Source: Crocinitomicaceae bacterium (GTDB lineage Bacteria; Bacteroidota; Bacteroidia; Flavobacteriales_D; Crocinitomicaceae). Taken from it: DNA of 21,217 bases. Made by a program: the position numbers and the translations under genes. Below are positions 1 to 7,827 of this stretch, in pieces. The stretch lies in assembly GCA_030833265.1 (NCBI GenBank), contig JAURHO010000011.1, forward strand, positions 1 to 21,217. The letters are read 5' to 3'. Numbering within the stretch: position 1 is the first letter of the stretch; every line of letters begins with the position of its first letter. Under the pieces are notes generated by a model. That model was not told the origin of the DNA, ran no database searches, and worked only from the letters and a program-made list of their open reading frames with translations.

Positions 1-2
1 TC

Positions 3-2156
3 TTATTGTGTAACAATGACCAACTCGTCTTTGATCATTCGGCCACAGACCCTGATGGTGACCAACTTATTTATTCTTTGGTTACACCGAATGCAGGCGC
101 TAATTCAAACAGCCCACAACCCTTACAAATGCCACCACCGCCTTATTTTCCGGTAACTTGGCAACCAAACTTCAACGCCCAAGCGCCACTAGGCCCTGGT
201 TCATCCACGATCATTCATCCCAATACTGGCATGCTAACGGTCAACCCAAATTTGCTTGGATTATTCGTAGTAGGGGTGCGGGTTCAGGAGTATCGCAATG
301 GCCAACTCATCGGGGAAACCGTCCGCGACTTCTTGTTTAGAGTTTTTGACTGCAATATTCAATTGGCCGCAATTCTACCTGCCCAAGATCAGCTACCGAC
401 ATTCAATGGTTATTGTGATGGCCTAACTGTCAACTTTGAAAACAATTCATTTGGTGGCACCACTTATGCTTGGAATTTTGGTGTGCCTAATACCACTTCA
501 GATCAAAGTACTTTGTTTGAACCGAGCTATACTTTCCCTGCTCCAGGTTCTTACACGGCTCAATTGATTGTTAATCCCGGAAATAGTTGTACAGATACGG
601 CATACATCGATATCGTTGTCAATAATCCGCTGACGCCTAGTTGGTCTGCACCAGACTCTTTGTGTCAAAGCCAAGCGCTCGTGACCTTCAATGCGCAAGC
701 CAATGATCCAACTGCTACTTTTTCCTGGACCCTTCCAGCTAGCGCCTCCGTGGTTCAGGCACAGGGCGTTTCAGTGCCTAATATTTCTTTTGGTCAGCCG
801 GGATATCAAGTTGTAACCCTAGATGCGCAAACAAGTTTTTGCCAAGCCACCTACACGGACTCGATCTTGATATTTGGGGACCCAATAGCGGACTTTGTTG
901 TACCCAATCAGGTGCAGTGTTTGGGCTACACCATTAGCTTTACCAATAGTTCTCAAAACACGTTCAATTATGCTTGGGATTTTGGCTTCGGGCAAACCAG
1001 TACTCAGGTTTCACCAACGGTTACTTTTCCAGCTCCTGGCAATTATCCGGTTACACTCATCGCTTCAAGTACAGGCGCCTGTACCGACACCATTTCAACC
1101 TTAGTTCCGATTCGAGAGCCCATCATTTTAAGCATGACGCATTCAGATTCGCTTTGCATCGATTTTGCCTATGCTTTTGACGCCCAAGTAAGCGGCCCAA
1201 CCGGCACGCAATATTTTTGGAATTTCGGCCCCAATGCCACTCCACAAACAAGCACCCAACTAACAGGTAATCAAGTTAACTTCCTTCAAAACGGACTCCA
1301 GTTAGTTCAGCTCATTGGTCAAAACCCAGAATGCACAGATACCTTAACTGAATTAGTAAGGGTTTTTGGTCATCCTTCGATTGACTTCATTTTTTTAGAG
1401 GCGCTTCAATGTGCGCCCTCAATTGCCCAGTTCATCAACCTGAGTCAGACAGAAGTACCCACACAATTCATATGGAATTTTGGGGATGGCACGAATTCAC
1501 AAGCCTTTAATCCAACGCACATTTACACCACGCCAGGTAATTATACAGTGTCGCTTACACTTCAAGAACAAGCAGGATGTTTGGACACCTTGTTTATGGC
1601 GCAGCAAGATTTAATCACTGTACATCCCAGACCTCAAGCGGGTTTCACGGTTAATCCTGAAGAGGTTGATGTGTGTACCAATCAGGTCACTTTTACGAGT
1701 CAAGCAGTTGGTGCAACAAGCTTCGCCTACTATGTTGAAGACCGCGGTTTTGATTATCATGACGCCAATTTTACGCATGCATATCATACAAGCGGCACCG
1801 ATTTTCCGATGCAAGTTGTCGCTAATGTTTTTGGCTGCACCGACACCGCATATGCTCAGGTTGAGGTCGCGCCATTTAGTATTTACGCACCAAATACTTT
1901 TATACCAGATCAAAACGGTAGAAATGATGTTTTCAAGGTAGTGACACACTTTGAGGTTTTTGAATGTACCCTAAAGATTTACAACCGTTGGGGAGAATGT
2001 GTGTTCGAGACCGATAATTTGTCCAATGGTTGGGATGGTACTTACAAGGGTTTAGACTGCCAAGATGGGCAGTATAATTATGTGCTTAAATTCAAGCCGT
2101 GTCATGAACCGCAAATCATGCGTCAGTATGAAGGTGTGGTAAATCTATTGCGCTGA
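3..2156 (+). CDS. PKD-repeat cell-surface protein with T9SS type B C-terminal sorting domain, 5' partial
   Basis: Large secreted or surface protein whose N-terminus lies outside the window: the frame is open to the left edge and the first visible methionine equivalent is only an internal TTG. The visible part (about 717 residues) starts with a segment typical of these proteins ([13 protein letters not shown]), then a row of PKD-like beta domains. These are recognisable by Y/F-x-W-[ND]-F-G near residues 154, 321, 401 and 489, each followed by an aromatic-P-x-PG-x-Y strand and a C-T/L-D-T motif; two further copies are degenerate. From about residue 626 comes a gliding-motility/T9SS type B sorting domain: [16 protein letters not shown], then [22 protein letters not shown] and a final GVVNLLR. 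Such proteins cross the outer membrane through the T9SS and often act as adhesins; ligand unknown. It converges on lptB and overlaps it by 12 bases. Confidence 0.93.
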   Translation, partial: LLCNNDQLVFDHSATDPDGDQLIYSLVTPNAGANSNSPQPLQMPPPPYFPVTWQPNFNAQAPLGPGSSTIIHPNTGMLTVNPNLLGLFVVGVRVQEYRNGQLIGETVRDFLFRVFDCNIQLAAILPAQDQLPTFNGYCDGLTVNFENNSFGGTTYAWNFGVPNTTSDQSTLFEPSYTFPAPGSYTAQLIVNPGNSCTDTAYIDIVVNNPLTPSWSAPDSLCQSQALVTFNAQANDPTATFSWTLPASASVVQAQGVSVPNISFGQPGYQVVTLDAQTSFCQATYTDSILIFGDPIADFVVPNQVQCLGYTISFTNSSQNTFNYAWDFGFGQTSTQVSPTVTFPAPGNYPVTLIASSTGACTDTISTLVPIREPIILSMTHSDSLCIDFAYAFDAQVSGPTGTQYFWNFGPNATPQTSTQLTGNQVNFLQNGLQLVQLIGQNPECTDTLTELVRVFGHPSIDFIFLEALQCAPSIAQFINLSQTEVPTQFIWNFGDGTNSQAFNPTHIYTTPGNYTVSLTLQEQAGCLDTLFMAQQDLITVHPRPQAGFTVNPEEVDVCTNQVTFTSQAVGATSFAYYVEDRGFDYHDANFTHAYHTSGTDFPMQVVANVFGCTDTAYAQVEVAPFSIYAPNTFIPDQNGRNDVFKVVTHFEVFECTLKIYNRWGECVFETDNLSNGWDGTYKGLDCQDGQYNYVLKFKPCHEPQIMRQYEGVVNLLR

Positions 2157-2882
2157 TGAATTGCGCAAAACAAAATTCTGGCCCAAATATACTTTTCTAA
2201 CCTGTTCGTCTGCGGCAAGTTCTTCAGCCGTCCCTGACTTCAAGATTTTACCTTCAAAAAGCAGGTAGGCGCGGTCTGTTATGGAGAGCGTCTCTTGTAC
2301 GTTATGATCGGTGATCAAGATGCCGATGTTTTTTTTGCGCAGATCAGAAACGATACTTTGGATATCTTCAACTGCAATAGGGTCTACGCCCGCGAAGGGC
2401 TCATCGAGCAATACAAACTTTGGATCAGTAGCTAATGCTCGGGCAATTTCTGTGCGTCGTTTTTCCCCGCCTGAGAGTCGGTTACCTAAATTTTTTCGAA
2501 CGTGCGTTAAGCTAAATTCTTCAAGGAGCTGCTCGAGTTTTTCAGTCCTTTCTTTAGGCTTGAGTGGCCCCATTTCAAGAATGGCCATAATGTTGTCTTC
2601 AACACTCAATTTTCTAAATACAGAAACTTCTTGTGGTAAATAGCCGAGGCCTAATTGCGCGCGTTTGTACATGGGGTATTTGGTGATGTCCGTCTGATCT
2701 AAAAAGACCGTTCCAGAATCTGGTCTGACGAGCCCAACCATCATATAAAAAGAGGTTGTTTTACCCGCGCCATTTGGACCAAGCAAACCAACAATTTCAC
2801 CCTGATTGACTTCAATACTAACACCATCGACAACCTGACGACCTTTGTATGACTTGCTGATATTTTCTGTTGAAAGCTTCAC
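2145..2882 (-). CDS. lptB: LPS export ABC transporter ATP-binding protein LptB
   Basis: Cytoplasmic ATPase that drives lipopolysaccharide extraction from the inner membrane with LptF/LptG. The 245 residues match the usual family length (about 240). Visible motifs are Walker A GPNGAGKT (35-42), Q-loop Gln84, ABC signature LSGGE (136-140), Walker B FVLLDE (156-161) and switch His193 in ITDHN. Together with SFYMMVG after Walker A and DPIAV after Walker B this is characteristic of LptB rather than a generic ABC ATPase. The start is a GTG at 2882; there is no ATG nearby and the protein aligns in length from this codon. It lies 13 bases after the DUF5686 gene, so it is probably the last gene of a tatC-DUF5686-lptB operon. 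Its final 12 bases overlap the end of the converging adhesin gene. Confidence 0.95.
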   Translation of the reverse strand: MKLSTENISKSYKGRQVVDGVSIEVNQGEIVGLLGPNGAGKTTSFYMMVGLVRPDSGTVFLDQTDITKYPMYKRAQLGLGYLPQEVSVFRKLSVEDNIMAILEMGPLKPKERTEKLEQLLEEFSLTHVRKNLGNRLSGGEKRRTEIARALATDPKFVLLDEPFAGVDPIAVEDIQSIVSDLRKKNIGILITDHNVQETLSITDRAYLLFEGKILKSGTAEELAADEQVRKVYLGQNFVLRNSSAQ

Positions 2883-2895
2883 TAGAACGAAAGTA

Positions 2896-5346
2896 CTAAA
2901 AATTCAAGGAGTATCGGGCACGGATACCAAGTGGGCTAACACCAGGAATTTGATGGGTGGCCCGATAAACTAAGTCTACACGAAATACCTTCAAAATATT
3001 TTCAACGCCGACAGCCAATTCAACATACGGAATGCCATTGAAAGGCCGTACAAAGGTAGGAATCAGGAGCTCTTGTTGATGAATATCGGATAAACTCCCT
3101 AGCATAAATCTTTCTGTAGTGACCAGTCTGAACTTCGTTTTGTTTAAGAGCGGAATGCGGTCAAAAAATAAACCTTCCCAATGATTCTCAACAAAACCAA
3201 CGACGTAACGGTCACTGATGAATTCAATAAAGTTCACCATATTGAAGGTGCTGGTTAGAAGCCATAAAGATTGGTTGCCTTCGTGTACCTTTAAGAAAGG
3301 ATAAGCTGTATGCCCATTAATATAGCCTAGCGTAAAGCCATAGCGCATGCGTCCTAAGACACCAAGCTGGGTATTGTGTTCAAACTGAAATTCAAATCTT
3401 TGGTAATTGTAGCCGCTACCCAAAATATTTTTCATCCCAATAATGCTTTGAAACGACAAAATTGGATAAGCAGACCTGAGAGCTGTGCGGTCAAAAGAGC
3501 CCGATAAAAACTCTTCATCTTTTGTCCAACGGATGCGGGTAGTCCACTCAGCAGTGGTAATTTGATTCAAGTTAACTGTATCAAAATCAATGATTTTCTG
3601 ATAAGTAGCCAAGCCCAAAGGCGTATAATTTTTCCATTCAAAAGCGCCATACAAGATGAGGTCTTTTTTGACATCCTTCTCAAGACTCAGACCTGCTTTT
3701 TGAACGAAAGTCAACTTATCAAAAGGCGCAGTACTGAAGAAAGTAGCAAATGAAGTCCCCATAGAGGCTGCAGTCGGCGATTGTCCAATTTGTTCGATGT
3801 CATAACTGTAGTAGCCGATGAGCATCCCACGCTTTTTTGGGGTAATGTTGTAGCGAACGCGAATGCTGTATTTAAATTTTTCGTCGCCGAAGCCATAGGC
3901 AAGGCGGCCACCTAATTCGAGTCTTTTTGAGAAATCATTGGAGGTTCTGAGTGCTAAAGCGACCCTGAATTTTTCGGCTGGGTTCATGCTCAGCAAAGAG
4001 GCTGCAGATCCGATTTCAATTTTATGAATCGGCCAGTATCCGGTAGTTGCAAAATAGGTGAGTTTGCGCATGTTTTGATAGAAGGGCTGTGCTTCTAAGG
4101 AGTCAACCATTTCTTGGATGCGCAGCTCTTTGGTAGTGAGTGCTTGCGGTCGCAGCGCTTCCCACTCTTCTTCACTTCGATTTTTGGCATTTTCCAATAC
4201 CTCTACAGCATTAGCTGATCGATAAAAAGTTTCGTCATATGGTTGGTTGATGACAAACCCACTTCTTTTACTGTATTTGCGGCCAATCAAACCAAGAAGC
4301 TTACTTTTTTCAGTGGCTTTAAAAGAAATCACCATGCGTTCTTCGGTAAGCATCCAGACTTCCTTTTGAACTTGTTCAAAGCGGTGCTCAAAATAAAATT
4401 GATCGATGTAGTTGAGGTTGGCGGCATCGGCAATTTGAGCTGATATTTGTTTAACTGCGTAGGTAGTATCGTGAATCCACATGTGCCCCACAAAGACTAA
4501 ATCGCCTGTTCGTTTGGGGACAAAGCGCAATTTATAACACCAATCGGAGCCAATGAAGGTTGAATCGTCTAGGTAGAAATTGTAATAGGAGCGCGCATAA
4601 GTTGCAAGTGGACTGATAAAAGACTTATTGAACAAGTCATAGATGTTGTCATAAATATTCAAATCGAGGTACATGTCGCCCAAAAACTGGGTCATTTGCA
4701 TGTTTTCTACACCCGTAATTTGAGTGGCGCTAACTACTTCTTTTTTGATCTTGGGGTCTTTGCGGTAATAATAATCAGAAACACTTTCTGAAAGGATCAC
4801 GGGCAACAGTGCTTTTTGAATGCTGTCGGTTTCCATGTAATCTTTAACAAGCCCCACTTTTTCGATGACATCGCGATTCAATAAACTTGAGTCTAGGTTA
4901 TTGACATCGAGTTGGATCTTGTTGTATAGGTGGTATTCGTAGGCACCCAGCTTTTCTTTGTTGTTGACCTCTTTGAAGTTGACAACACGTTTGTGTAATT
5001 GGGCACCACGTGTTTCTTTGGGCGCAACCAAGACAATCTCAGCTACATCTTTATCTTGGGTCTTGAGTTTGACATTGATTTCTTGCCCTTGATCTTTTTG
5101 AACTGCCCGCTTCACGGTTTGATACCCGAGCAGTCTAAAAACCAATGTATCAGTAGCGTAGTAGGTGCTGAGTTGGTAAAAACCTAAAGAGTCTGATTTT
5201 GTACTGATTTTACTGTCTTGATATTGAACTAATACAAAACCAACAGGATCACCTTTTTGGTCGGTAATTCGGCCAGAGACTATGGTTTGTTGCGCAATTA
5301 ATTGAAAACAGAGCAGGTTGAGGAAAAGCAGAACAATCCGTTTCAT
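2896..5346 (-). CDS. DUF5686 outer-membrane protein with N-terminal carboxypeptidase-regulatory-like domain
   Basis: Predicted outer-membrane protein of 816 residues. A signal peptide ([18 protein letters not shown], cut before QQ) is followed by a carboxypeptidase-regulatory-like beta-sandwich at about 20-105 ([15 protein letters not shown], then DSLGFYQL). The remainder matches the DUF5686 type common in Bacteroidota: a middle region and a long C-terminal half of alternating amphipathic strands ending in RARYSLNF, with a terminal Phe as in beta-barrels. The molecular role is unknown. The reading frame extends upstream to 5412, but that would add a lysine-rich stretch lying inside tatC. The ATG at 5346 is preferred because it gives a clean signal peptide and starts four bases after the tatC stop, just after a purine-rich AAGAAGAAAAA stretch. 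It sits between tatC and lptB in an apparent operon. Confidence 0.88.
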   Translation of the reverse strand: MKRIVLLFLNLLCFQLIAQQTIVSGRITDQKGDPVGFVLVQYQDSKISTKSDSLGFYQLSTYYATDTLVFRLLGYQTVKRAVQKDQGQEINVKLKTQDKDVAEIVLVAPKETRGAQLHKRVVNFKEVNNKEKLGAYEYHLYNKIQLDVNNLDSSLLNRDVIEKVGLVKDYMETDSIQKALLPVILSESVSDYYYRKDPKIKKEVVSATQITGVENMQMTQFLGDMYLDLNIYDNIYDLFNKSFISPLATYARSYYNFYLDDSTFIGSDWCYKLRFVPKRTGDLVFVGHMWIHDTTYAVKQISAQIADAANLNYIDQFYFEHRFEQVQKEVWMLTEERMVISFKATEKSKLLGLIGRKYSKRSGFVINQPYDETFYRSANAVEVLENAKNRSEEEWEALRPQALTTKELRIQEMVDSLEAQPFYQNMRKLTYFATTGYWPIHKIEIGSAASLLSMNPAEKFRVALALRTSNDFSKRLELGGRLAYGFGDEKFKYSIRVRYNITPKKRGMLIGYYSYDIEQIGQSPTAASMGTSFATFFSTAPFDKLTFVQKAGLSLEKDVKKDLILYGAFEWKNYTPLGLATYQKIIDFDTVNLNQITTAEWTTRIRWTKDEEFLSGSFDRTALRSAYPILSFQSIIGMKNILGSGYNYQRFEFQFEHNTQLGVLGRMRYGFTLGYINGHTAYPFLKVHEGNQSLWLLTSTFNMVNFIEFISDRYVVGFVENHWEGLFFDRIPLLNKTKFRLVTTERFMLGSLSDIHQQELLIPTFVRPFNGIPYVELAVGVENILKVFRVDLVYRATHQIPGVSPLGIRARYSLNF

Positions 5347-5350
5347 AGAA

Positions 5351-6139
5351 TTATTTTTCTTCTTTTTCTTCTTGTTTGACAACACGTTTTGCAACAAGAA
5401 TGCTGATTTCAAAGAGTAGGTATATGGGAATGGTTACGATTATTTGAGAAATGACATCTGGAGGAGTAATGACGGCCGCTAAAATCAAAATGACCACAAT
5501 AGCGTGCTTGCGGTACTTAATGAGGAAATCAGGGGTGAATAAGCCAATCTTGACAAGTAAGAAAGTGACAATTGGGAAGAGGAAAAACAAACCTGTATAA
5601 AACACAGTAGACAGCACCGTACTCATGTAAGAAGCGATCGTGACATCGGTCTTGATTTCAGGCGTAATTTGAAATGCGCCAAAAAACTGAACGCTTAATG
5701 GTGCTACAACATAATAGCCGAAAAGTATCCCAGAGAAAAAAAGTACACTCACGTAAAAGACAATGCCTCTGGCCATCTTCCTTTCGTTTAACTTCAGTCC
5801 GGGTTTAACAAATGCCCACAGTTGATAGAAGATATAAGGAAATGCCAAGACTACGCCACCCATAATGCTCATCATGAGTGCATAGGAAAACTGACCTGAA
5901 AGGGTCGTACTTTGAAAATCGATGTGAATTTGGTCGACGCATACGCCCAAGTACTCGCAAAGTAAGCGAAAACTAATAAAGTCAGGTTTAACCATATTGA
6001 GAAAGATACCCTCCATGATTTCACGCTGATAAACCCAAATGACACATGCAAATACGATGACGGCTATGGCCGCGCGTAGTAAACGCCACCTGAGTTCTTC
6101 TAGGTGATCTAAAAATGACATTGGTTTATCCTCAGACAT
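5351..6139 (-). CDS. tatC: Sec-independent protein translocase subunit TatC
   Basis: Core subunit of the twin-arginine translocase; it binds the twin-arginine signal peptide and sits in the inner membrane. The 262 residues fit the family (about 250-260). The conserved cytoplasmic N-terminal motif FLDHLEELR is at 9-17, followed by six predicted membrane segments at roughly 20-37, 82-104, 125-147, 170-193, 210-226 and 230-250. The FYQLWAFVKPGL loop after segment 2 and the PPD motif between segments 5 and 6 are also typical. The first periplasmic loop (38-80) is long and has two cysteines. The C-terminus is a charged EEKEEK tail. No tatA/tatB gene is visible here. It is probably the first gene of the leftward operon with DUF5686 and lptB. 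Confidence 0.96.
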   Translation of the reverse strand: MSEDKPMSFLDHLEELRWRLLRAAIAVIVFACVIWVYQREIMEGIFLNMVKPDFISFRLLCEYLGVCVDQIHIDFQSTTLSGQFSYALMMSIMGGVVLAFPYIFYQLWAFVKPGLKLNERKMARGIVFYVSVLFFSGILFGYYVVAPLSVQFFGAFQITPEIKTDVTIASYMSTVLSTVFYTGLFFLFPIVTFLLVKIGLFTPDFLIKYRKHAIVVILILAAVITPPDVISQIIVTIPIYLLFEISILVAKRVVKQEEKEEK

Positions 6140-6143
6140 AGTG

Positions 6144-6151
6144 CAAAATTA
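6144..6151 (-). promoter_or_regulatory. Candidate -7 promoter element for tatC (TAATTTTG)
   Basis: On the minus strand the sequence reads TAATTTTG, a perfect match to the Bacteroidota -7 consensus TAnnTTTG. It is separated by only four bases (CACT) from the tatC ATG, so transcription would start at or next to the start codon. I do not see a good -33 TTG at the right distance, so the call is moderate. Confidence 0.45.
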
Positions 6152-6188
6152 ATGAATTATTCAGCATAAGCAGCTATTTGAAGAACAA

Positions 6189-6203
6189 CGTAAAACGTTT
6201 ACG
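6189..6203. repeat. Inverted repeat in the divergent tatC / 103-aa gene region
   Basis: CGTAAA-ACG-TTTACG, two perfect 6-base arms around three bases, containing the palindrome AAACGTTT. It lies near the middle of the 103-base region between divergent genes (tatC leftward, 6243-6554 rightward). It could be an operator for one or both, but 6-base arms can arise by chance and no regulator gene is adjacent. Confidence 0.35.
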
Positions 6204-6242
6204 ATGTAGTAATAGAACTTTGTATCATCAAAACGACGCGCT

Positions 6243-6554
6243 ATGAACAAGACTTTTAAAATTCAGCACATTTGGTTTAACAACCAGGATTCAGATGTAA
6301 GTATCTCAGGCCTTATGCAAGACGATGTCTTGTTTTACGAGACAAAGCTTGTGATCAAGATGTCAAGACTAAATGGGGTCATTAGCAACTTGCAGAAAGC
6401 AACGGGGCTAGAAGTGAGCGATTTTATGTGTAGATACGAATTTGGATTCATTACAGAATACCAAATTAGTTTCCCTGAGGAGTTACAAGAGGCCTTGAGC
6501 ATTGACGAGCTTCTTGGAGATCAAGAAGGCGTGCTCAAAAAAATTGTAGCTTAA
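6243..6554 (+). CDS. Hypothetical protein, 103 residues
   Basis: Not recognised. A small soluble protein without signal peptide or membrane segment, fairly acidic (for example DNQDSD-like N-terminal part and ELQEALSIDELLGDQEG near the C-terminus). It appears to be a mix of beta strands (KIQHIWF, VSISGLM, VLFYETKLVIKM) and helix (the SNLQKATGLEVSDFM region), with two aromatic-rich strands in the middle. The codon use resembles its neighbours and the ATG is the first in frame. It is divergent from tatC and its TAA is immediately followed, with no gap, by the stop of the leftward lipoprotein gene; the two stops form TTAATTAA. The reading frame looks real because it fills the space exactly and has no competing frame. 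Function cannot be stated. Confidence 0.7.
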   Translation: MNKTFKIQHIWFNNQDSDVSISGLMQDDVLFYETKLVIKMSRLNGVISNLQKATGLEVSDFMCRYEFGFITEYQISFPEELQEALSIDELLGDQEGVLKKIVA

Positions 6555-6923
6555 TTAAGGCTGGATATAAACGGTCTCTTCGTTGATCGTTTCTGGCTCA
6601 ATTTTAATGATGCCTTGACCAACTTTGTTGCCTTTTTGCGCCTTGATATCAAGAACTGCTACTCCAGCTTGCCCAAGTTGATAAAGTTCGTTGTAATTGA
6701 AACTTGCCAATCCATTTGCATTGGTATATGCGGTGTCATAGACAGCAACTTGTTGGGGCGTACTTTGTGTGTTGGTGCCGTAAAGCACAACCATTGCATT
6801 TGAAACACTTGCGTTGGTTTCATCTTTTACATAAATGTGAGCGATGGTGTCTAGTTTCTTACGACAAGAAGTCAAGGAAACTAAAGTAATAGCGGCGAAA
6901 GATAAGAGAATGAACTTTTTCAT
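6555..6923 (-). CDS. Small lipoprotein with Ig/carboxypeptidase-regulatory-like fold (copy 1)
   Basis: A 122-residue lipoprotein: Lys-rich start, hydrophobic segment and lipobox LTSC with the lipidated Cys at 20, followed by RKK. The mature part resembles a single beta-sandwich of the carboxypeptidase-regulatory/transthyretin type. It has a strand (AHIYVKDE), SNAMVVLYG, then the shared motif DTAYTNANGLASFN around 62-75 and a closing GVAVLDIKA strand. It is one of three similar lipoprotein genes in a row and starts 9 bases after the stop of copy 2, so they are probably co-transcribed. The positive residues after the Cys do not predict surface export. Role unknown. Confidence 0.85.
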   Translation of the reverse strand: MKKFILLSFAAITLVSLTSCRKKLDTIAHIYVKDETNASVSNAMVVLYGTNTQSTPQQVAVYDTAYTNANGLASFNYNELYQLGQAGVAVLDIKAQKGNKVGQGIIKIEPETINEETVYIQP

Positions 6924-6932
6924 GAGTGCTTC

Positions 6933-7304
6933 TTAGTTGGGTAAGTAGATGGTTTCAACAGCAGTGGTGTGCACTTTGGCACGAGTGTATCCGTAAGCTG
7001 TTTTGTTGTTGTATTTGACAATGATGTCAAAATATCCGGTTTTGCCGTTTTCACCAGAAATGGCGAAGTATGGATCCATATCAAAGGTGGTAAAGCCCGA
7101 AGAATTGGTGTAGGTGGTGTCTACCCATTCTAAAGTGGCTGGCTCAGACTGAAGGTCACCAATAATGATGACTTTTGCGCCGTCAATGAGTTGGTTAGAT
7201 GAAGAGCGGACAAATACTTTGATGACCGCAGGATCTGTGGGCTCACAGCTACCTAAGATAAGGAGCAATGAGACGGCGAGTAGGCTAGTTAGTATCGTTT
7301 TCAT
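6933..7304 (-). CDS. Small lipoprotein with Ig/carboxypeptidase-regulatory-like fold (copy 2)
   Basis: A 123-residue lipoprotein. The frame extends six codons further upstream, but the ATG at 7304 gives a standard signal (MKTILTSLLAV...) with lipobox LGSC and Cys20, so it is preferred. The mature part has the same layout as its neighbours: an initial strand (AVIKVFVRSSSNQ), GAKVIIIGD, the shared motif DTTYTNSSGFTTFD, then GYFDIIVKY. A perfect TAAATTTG promoter element lies 15 bases upstream. It is followed after 9 bases by copy 1. Function unknown. Confidence 0.85.
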   Translation of the reverse strand: MKTILTSLLAVSLLLILGSCEPTDPAVIKVFVRSSSNQLIDGAKVIIIGDLQSEPATLEWVDTTYTNSSGFTTFDMDPYFAISGENGKTGYFDIIVKYNNKTAYGYTRAKVHTTAVETIYLPN

Positions 7305-7319
7305 AGGTTTCGAATGTCC

Positions 7320-7327
7320 CAAATTTA
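7320..7327 (-). promoter_or_regulatory. Candidate -7 promoter element for lipoprotein copy 2 (TAAATTTG)
   Basis: Minus-strand TAAATTTG matches TAnnTTTG perfectly and lies 15 bases before the ATG at 7304, leaving a leader of roughly ten bases. The -33 element is not clear: a TTTG occurs 11 bases upstream, which is too close. It implies that copies 2 and 1 may be transcribed independently of copy 3. Confidence 0.45.
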
Positions 7328-7366
7328 CAGTTATTTTTCAAATTTTAAAACTTCAAGCCCAGCACT

Positions 7367-7756
7367 TTATTGTAAGGTGAGCAATACTTGGTTGCGTTGT
7401 TCTTCTTTAATTTCAGCAATGACTGAACCCGTGAGCCCAAAATAAAAGCCATTTACTTTAATAATCATGACTCCAATCTGGCCCGGTTTGTAATATGAAC
7501 TGAGGTCAAAATAGGCTTTACCTGAGGCATCTGTCGAAGTGCTGTCATCTATCGAAATGGCGTTGTGCGCTGTGTCTGTGGGCTCTGCCTTGAGCCAAAC
7601 TTTAGCATTTGGCAAGATGGTTCCCGCATCCGTAATTACACTGACTTCCAAAGTAGTTGGTGCAGGTTCTTTACAGCTACTAAAAAGACCTAGTAGAACG
7701 ATAAATCCTACAAAACCGATTAGTGCCGAACGCAGCAGCTTTTTTTTCTCGTACAT
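7367..7756 (-). CDS. Small lipoprotein with Ig/carboxypeptidase-regulatory-like fold (copy 3)
   Basis: A lipoprotein of about 129 residues if started at the ATG at 7756 (MYEKKKLLRSA). Other in-frame ATGs at 7762 and 7771 are possible; a start at 7789 is unlikely because it puts extra residues before the basic region. The signal is KKK followed by a long hydrophobic run and FSSC (Cys28 from 7756), an acceptable though not perfect lipobox. The mature domain follows the same plan: TLEVSVITDAG, NAKVWLKAE, the motif DSTSTDASGKAYFD, then GQIGVMIIKV. It is divergent from pheS with only a short gap, and lies 62 bases upstream of copy 2. Function unknown. Confidence 0.8.
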   Translation of the reverse strand: MYEKKKLLRSALIGFVGFIVLLGLFSSCKEPAPTTLEVSVITDAGTILPNAKVWLKAEPTDTAHNAISIDDSTSTDASGKAYFDLSSYYKPGQIGVMIIKVNGFYFGLTGSVIAEIKEEQRNQVLLTLQ

Positions 7757-7777
7757 TTGCATATAACCCATGACCAA

Positions 7778-7793
7778 CAACTTAAACAAGTTG
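7778..7793. repeat. Short inverted repeat between lipoprotein copy 3 and pheS
   Basis: CAACTT-AAAC-AAGTTG, perfect 6-base arms with a 4-base spacer, in the short divergent region. Its right arm overlaps a GTTG that could serve as the -33 element for pheS. It may be an operator or nothing; the arms are short. Confidence 0.25.
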
Positions 7794-7817
7794 CGGCTTC
7801 AAAAGGTTACAATTTTG
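7791..7817 (+). promoter_or_regulatory. Candidate pheS-operon promoter (TTG-N16-CAATTTTG)
   Basis: TTG at 7791-7793 and CAATTTTG at 7810-7817 (one mismatch to TAnnTTTG), separated by 16 bases, and ending 10 bases before the pheS ATG. The spacing is near the short end of the Bacteroidota -33/-7 range. It would drive the seven-gene run from pheS to the pseudouridine synthase. Confidence 0.35.
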
Positions 7818-7827
7818 CTGCAGAAAA

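Noticed and set aside
258..320. Possible frameshift at the start of the adhesin gene
   Set aside because: The frame stays open and carries family-typical sequence on both sides; the gene is cut by the window edge, not broken.
464..1640. Possible DNA tandem repeat in the adhesin gene
   Set aside because: Only the protein pattern repeats (PKD domains); the nucleotide copies are too diverged to be a DNA-level repeat.
1611..1949. Minus-strand open frame of 112 codons within the adhesin gene
   Set aside because: Antisense to PKD/sorting-domain coding sequence; translated protein is cysteine-rich and featureless.
5347..5412. Upstream extension of the DUF5686 gene to 5412, giving a lysine-rich leader
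   Set aside because: The added residues lie inside the tatC coding sequence, come from its low-complexity EEK end, and destroy the normal signal-peptide start at 5346.
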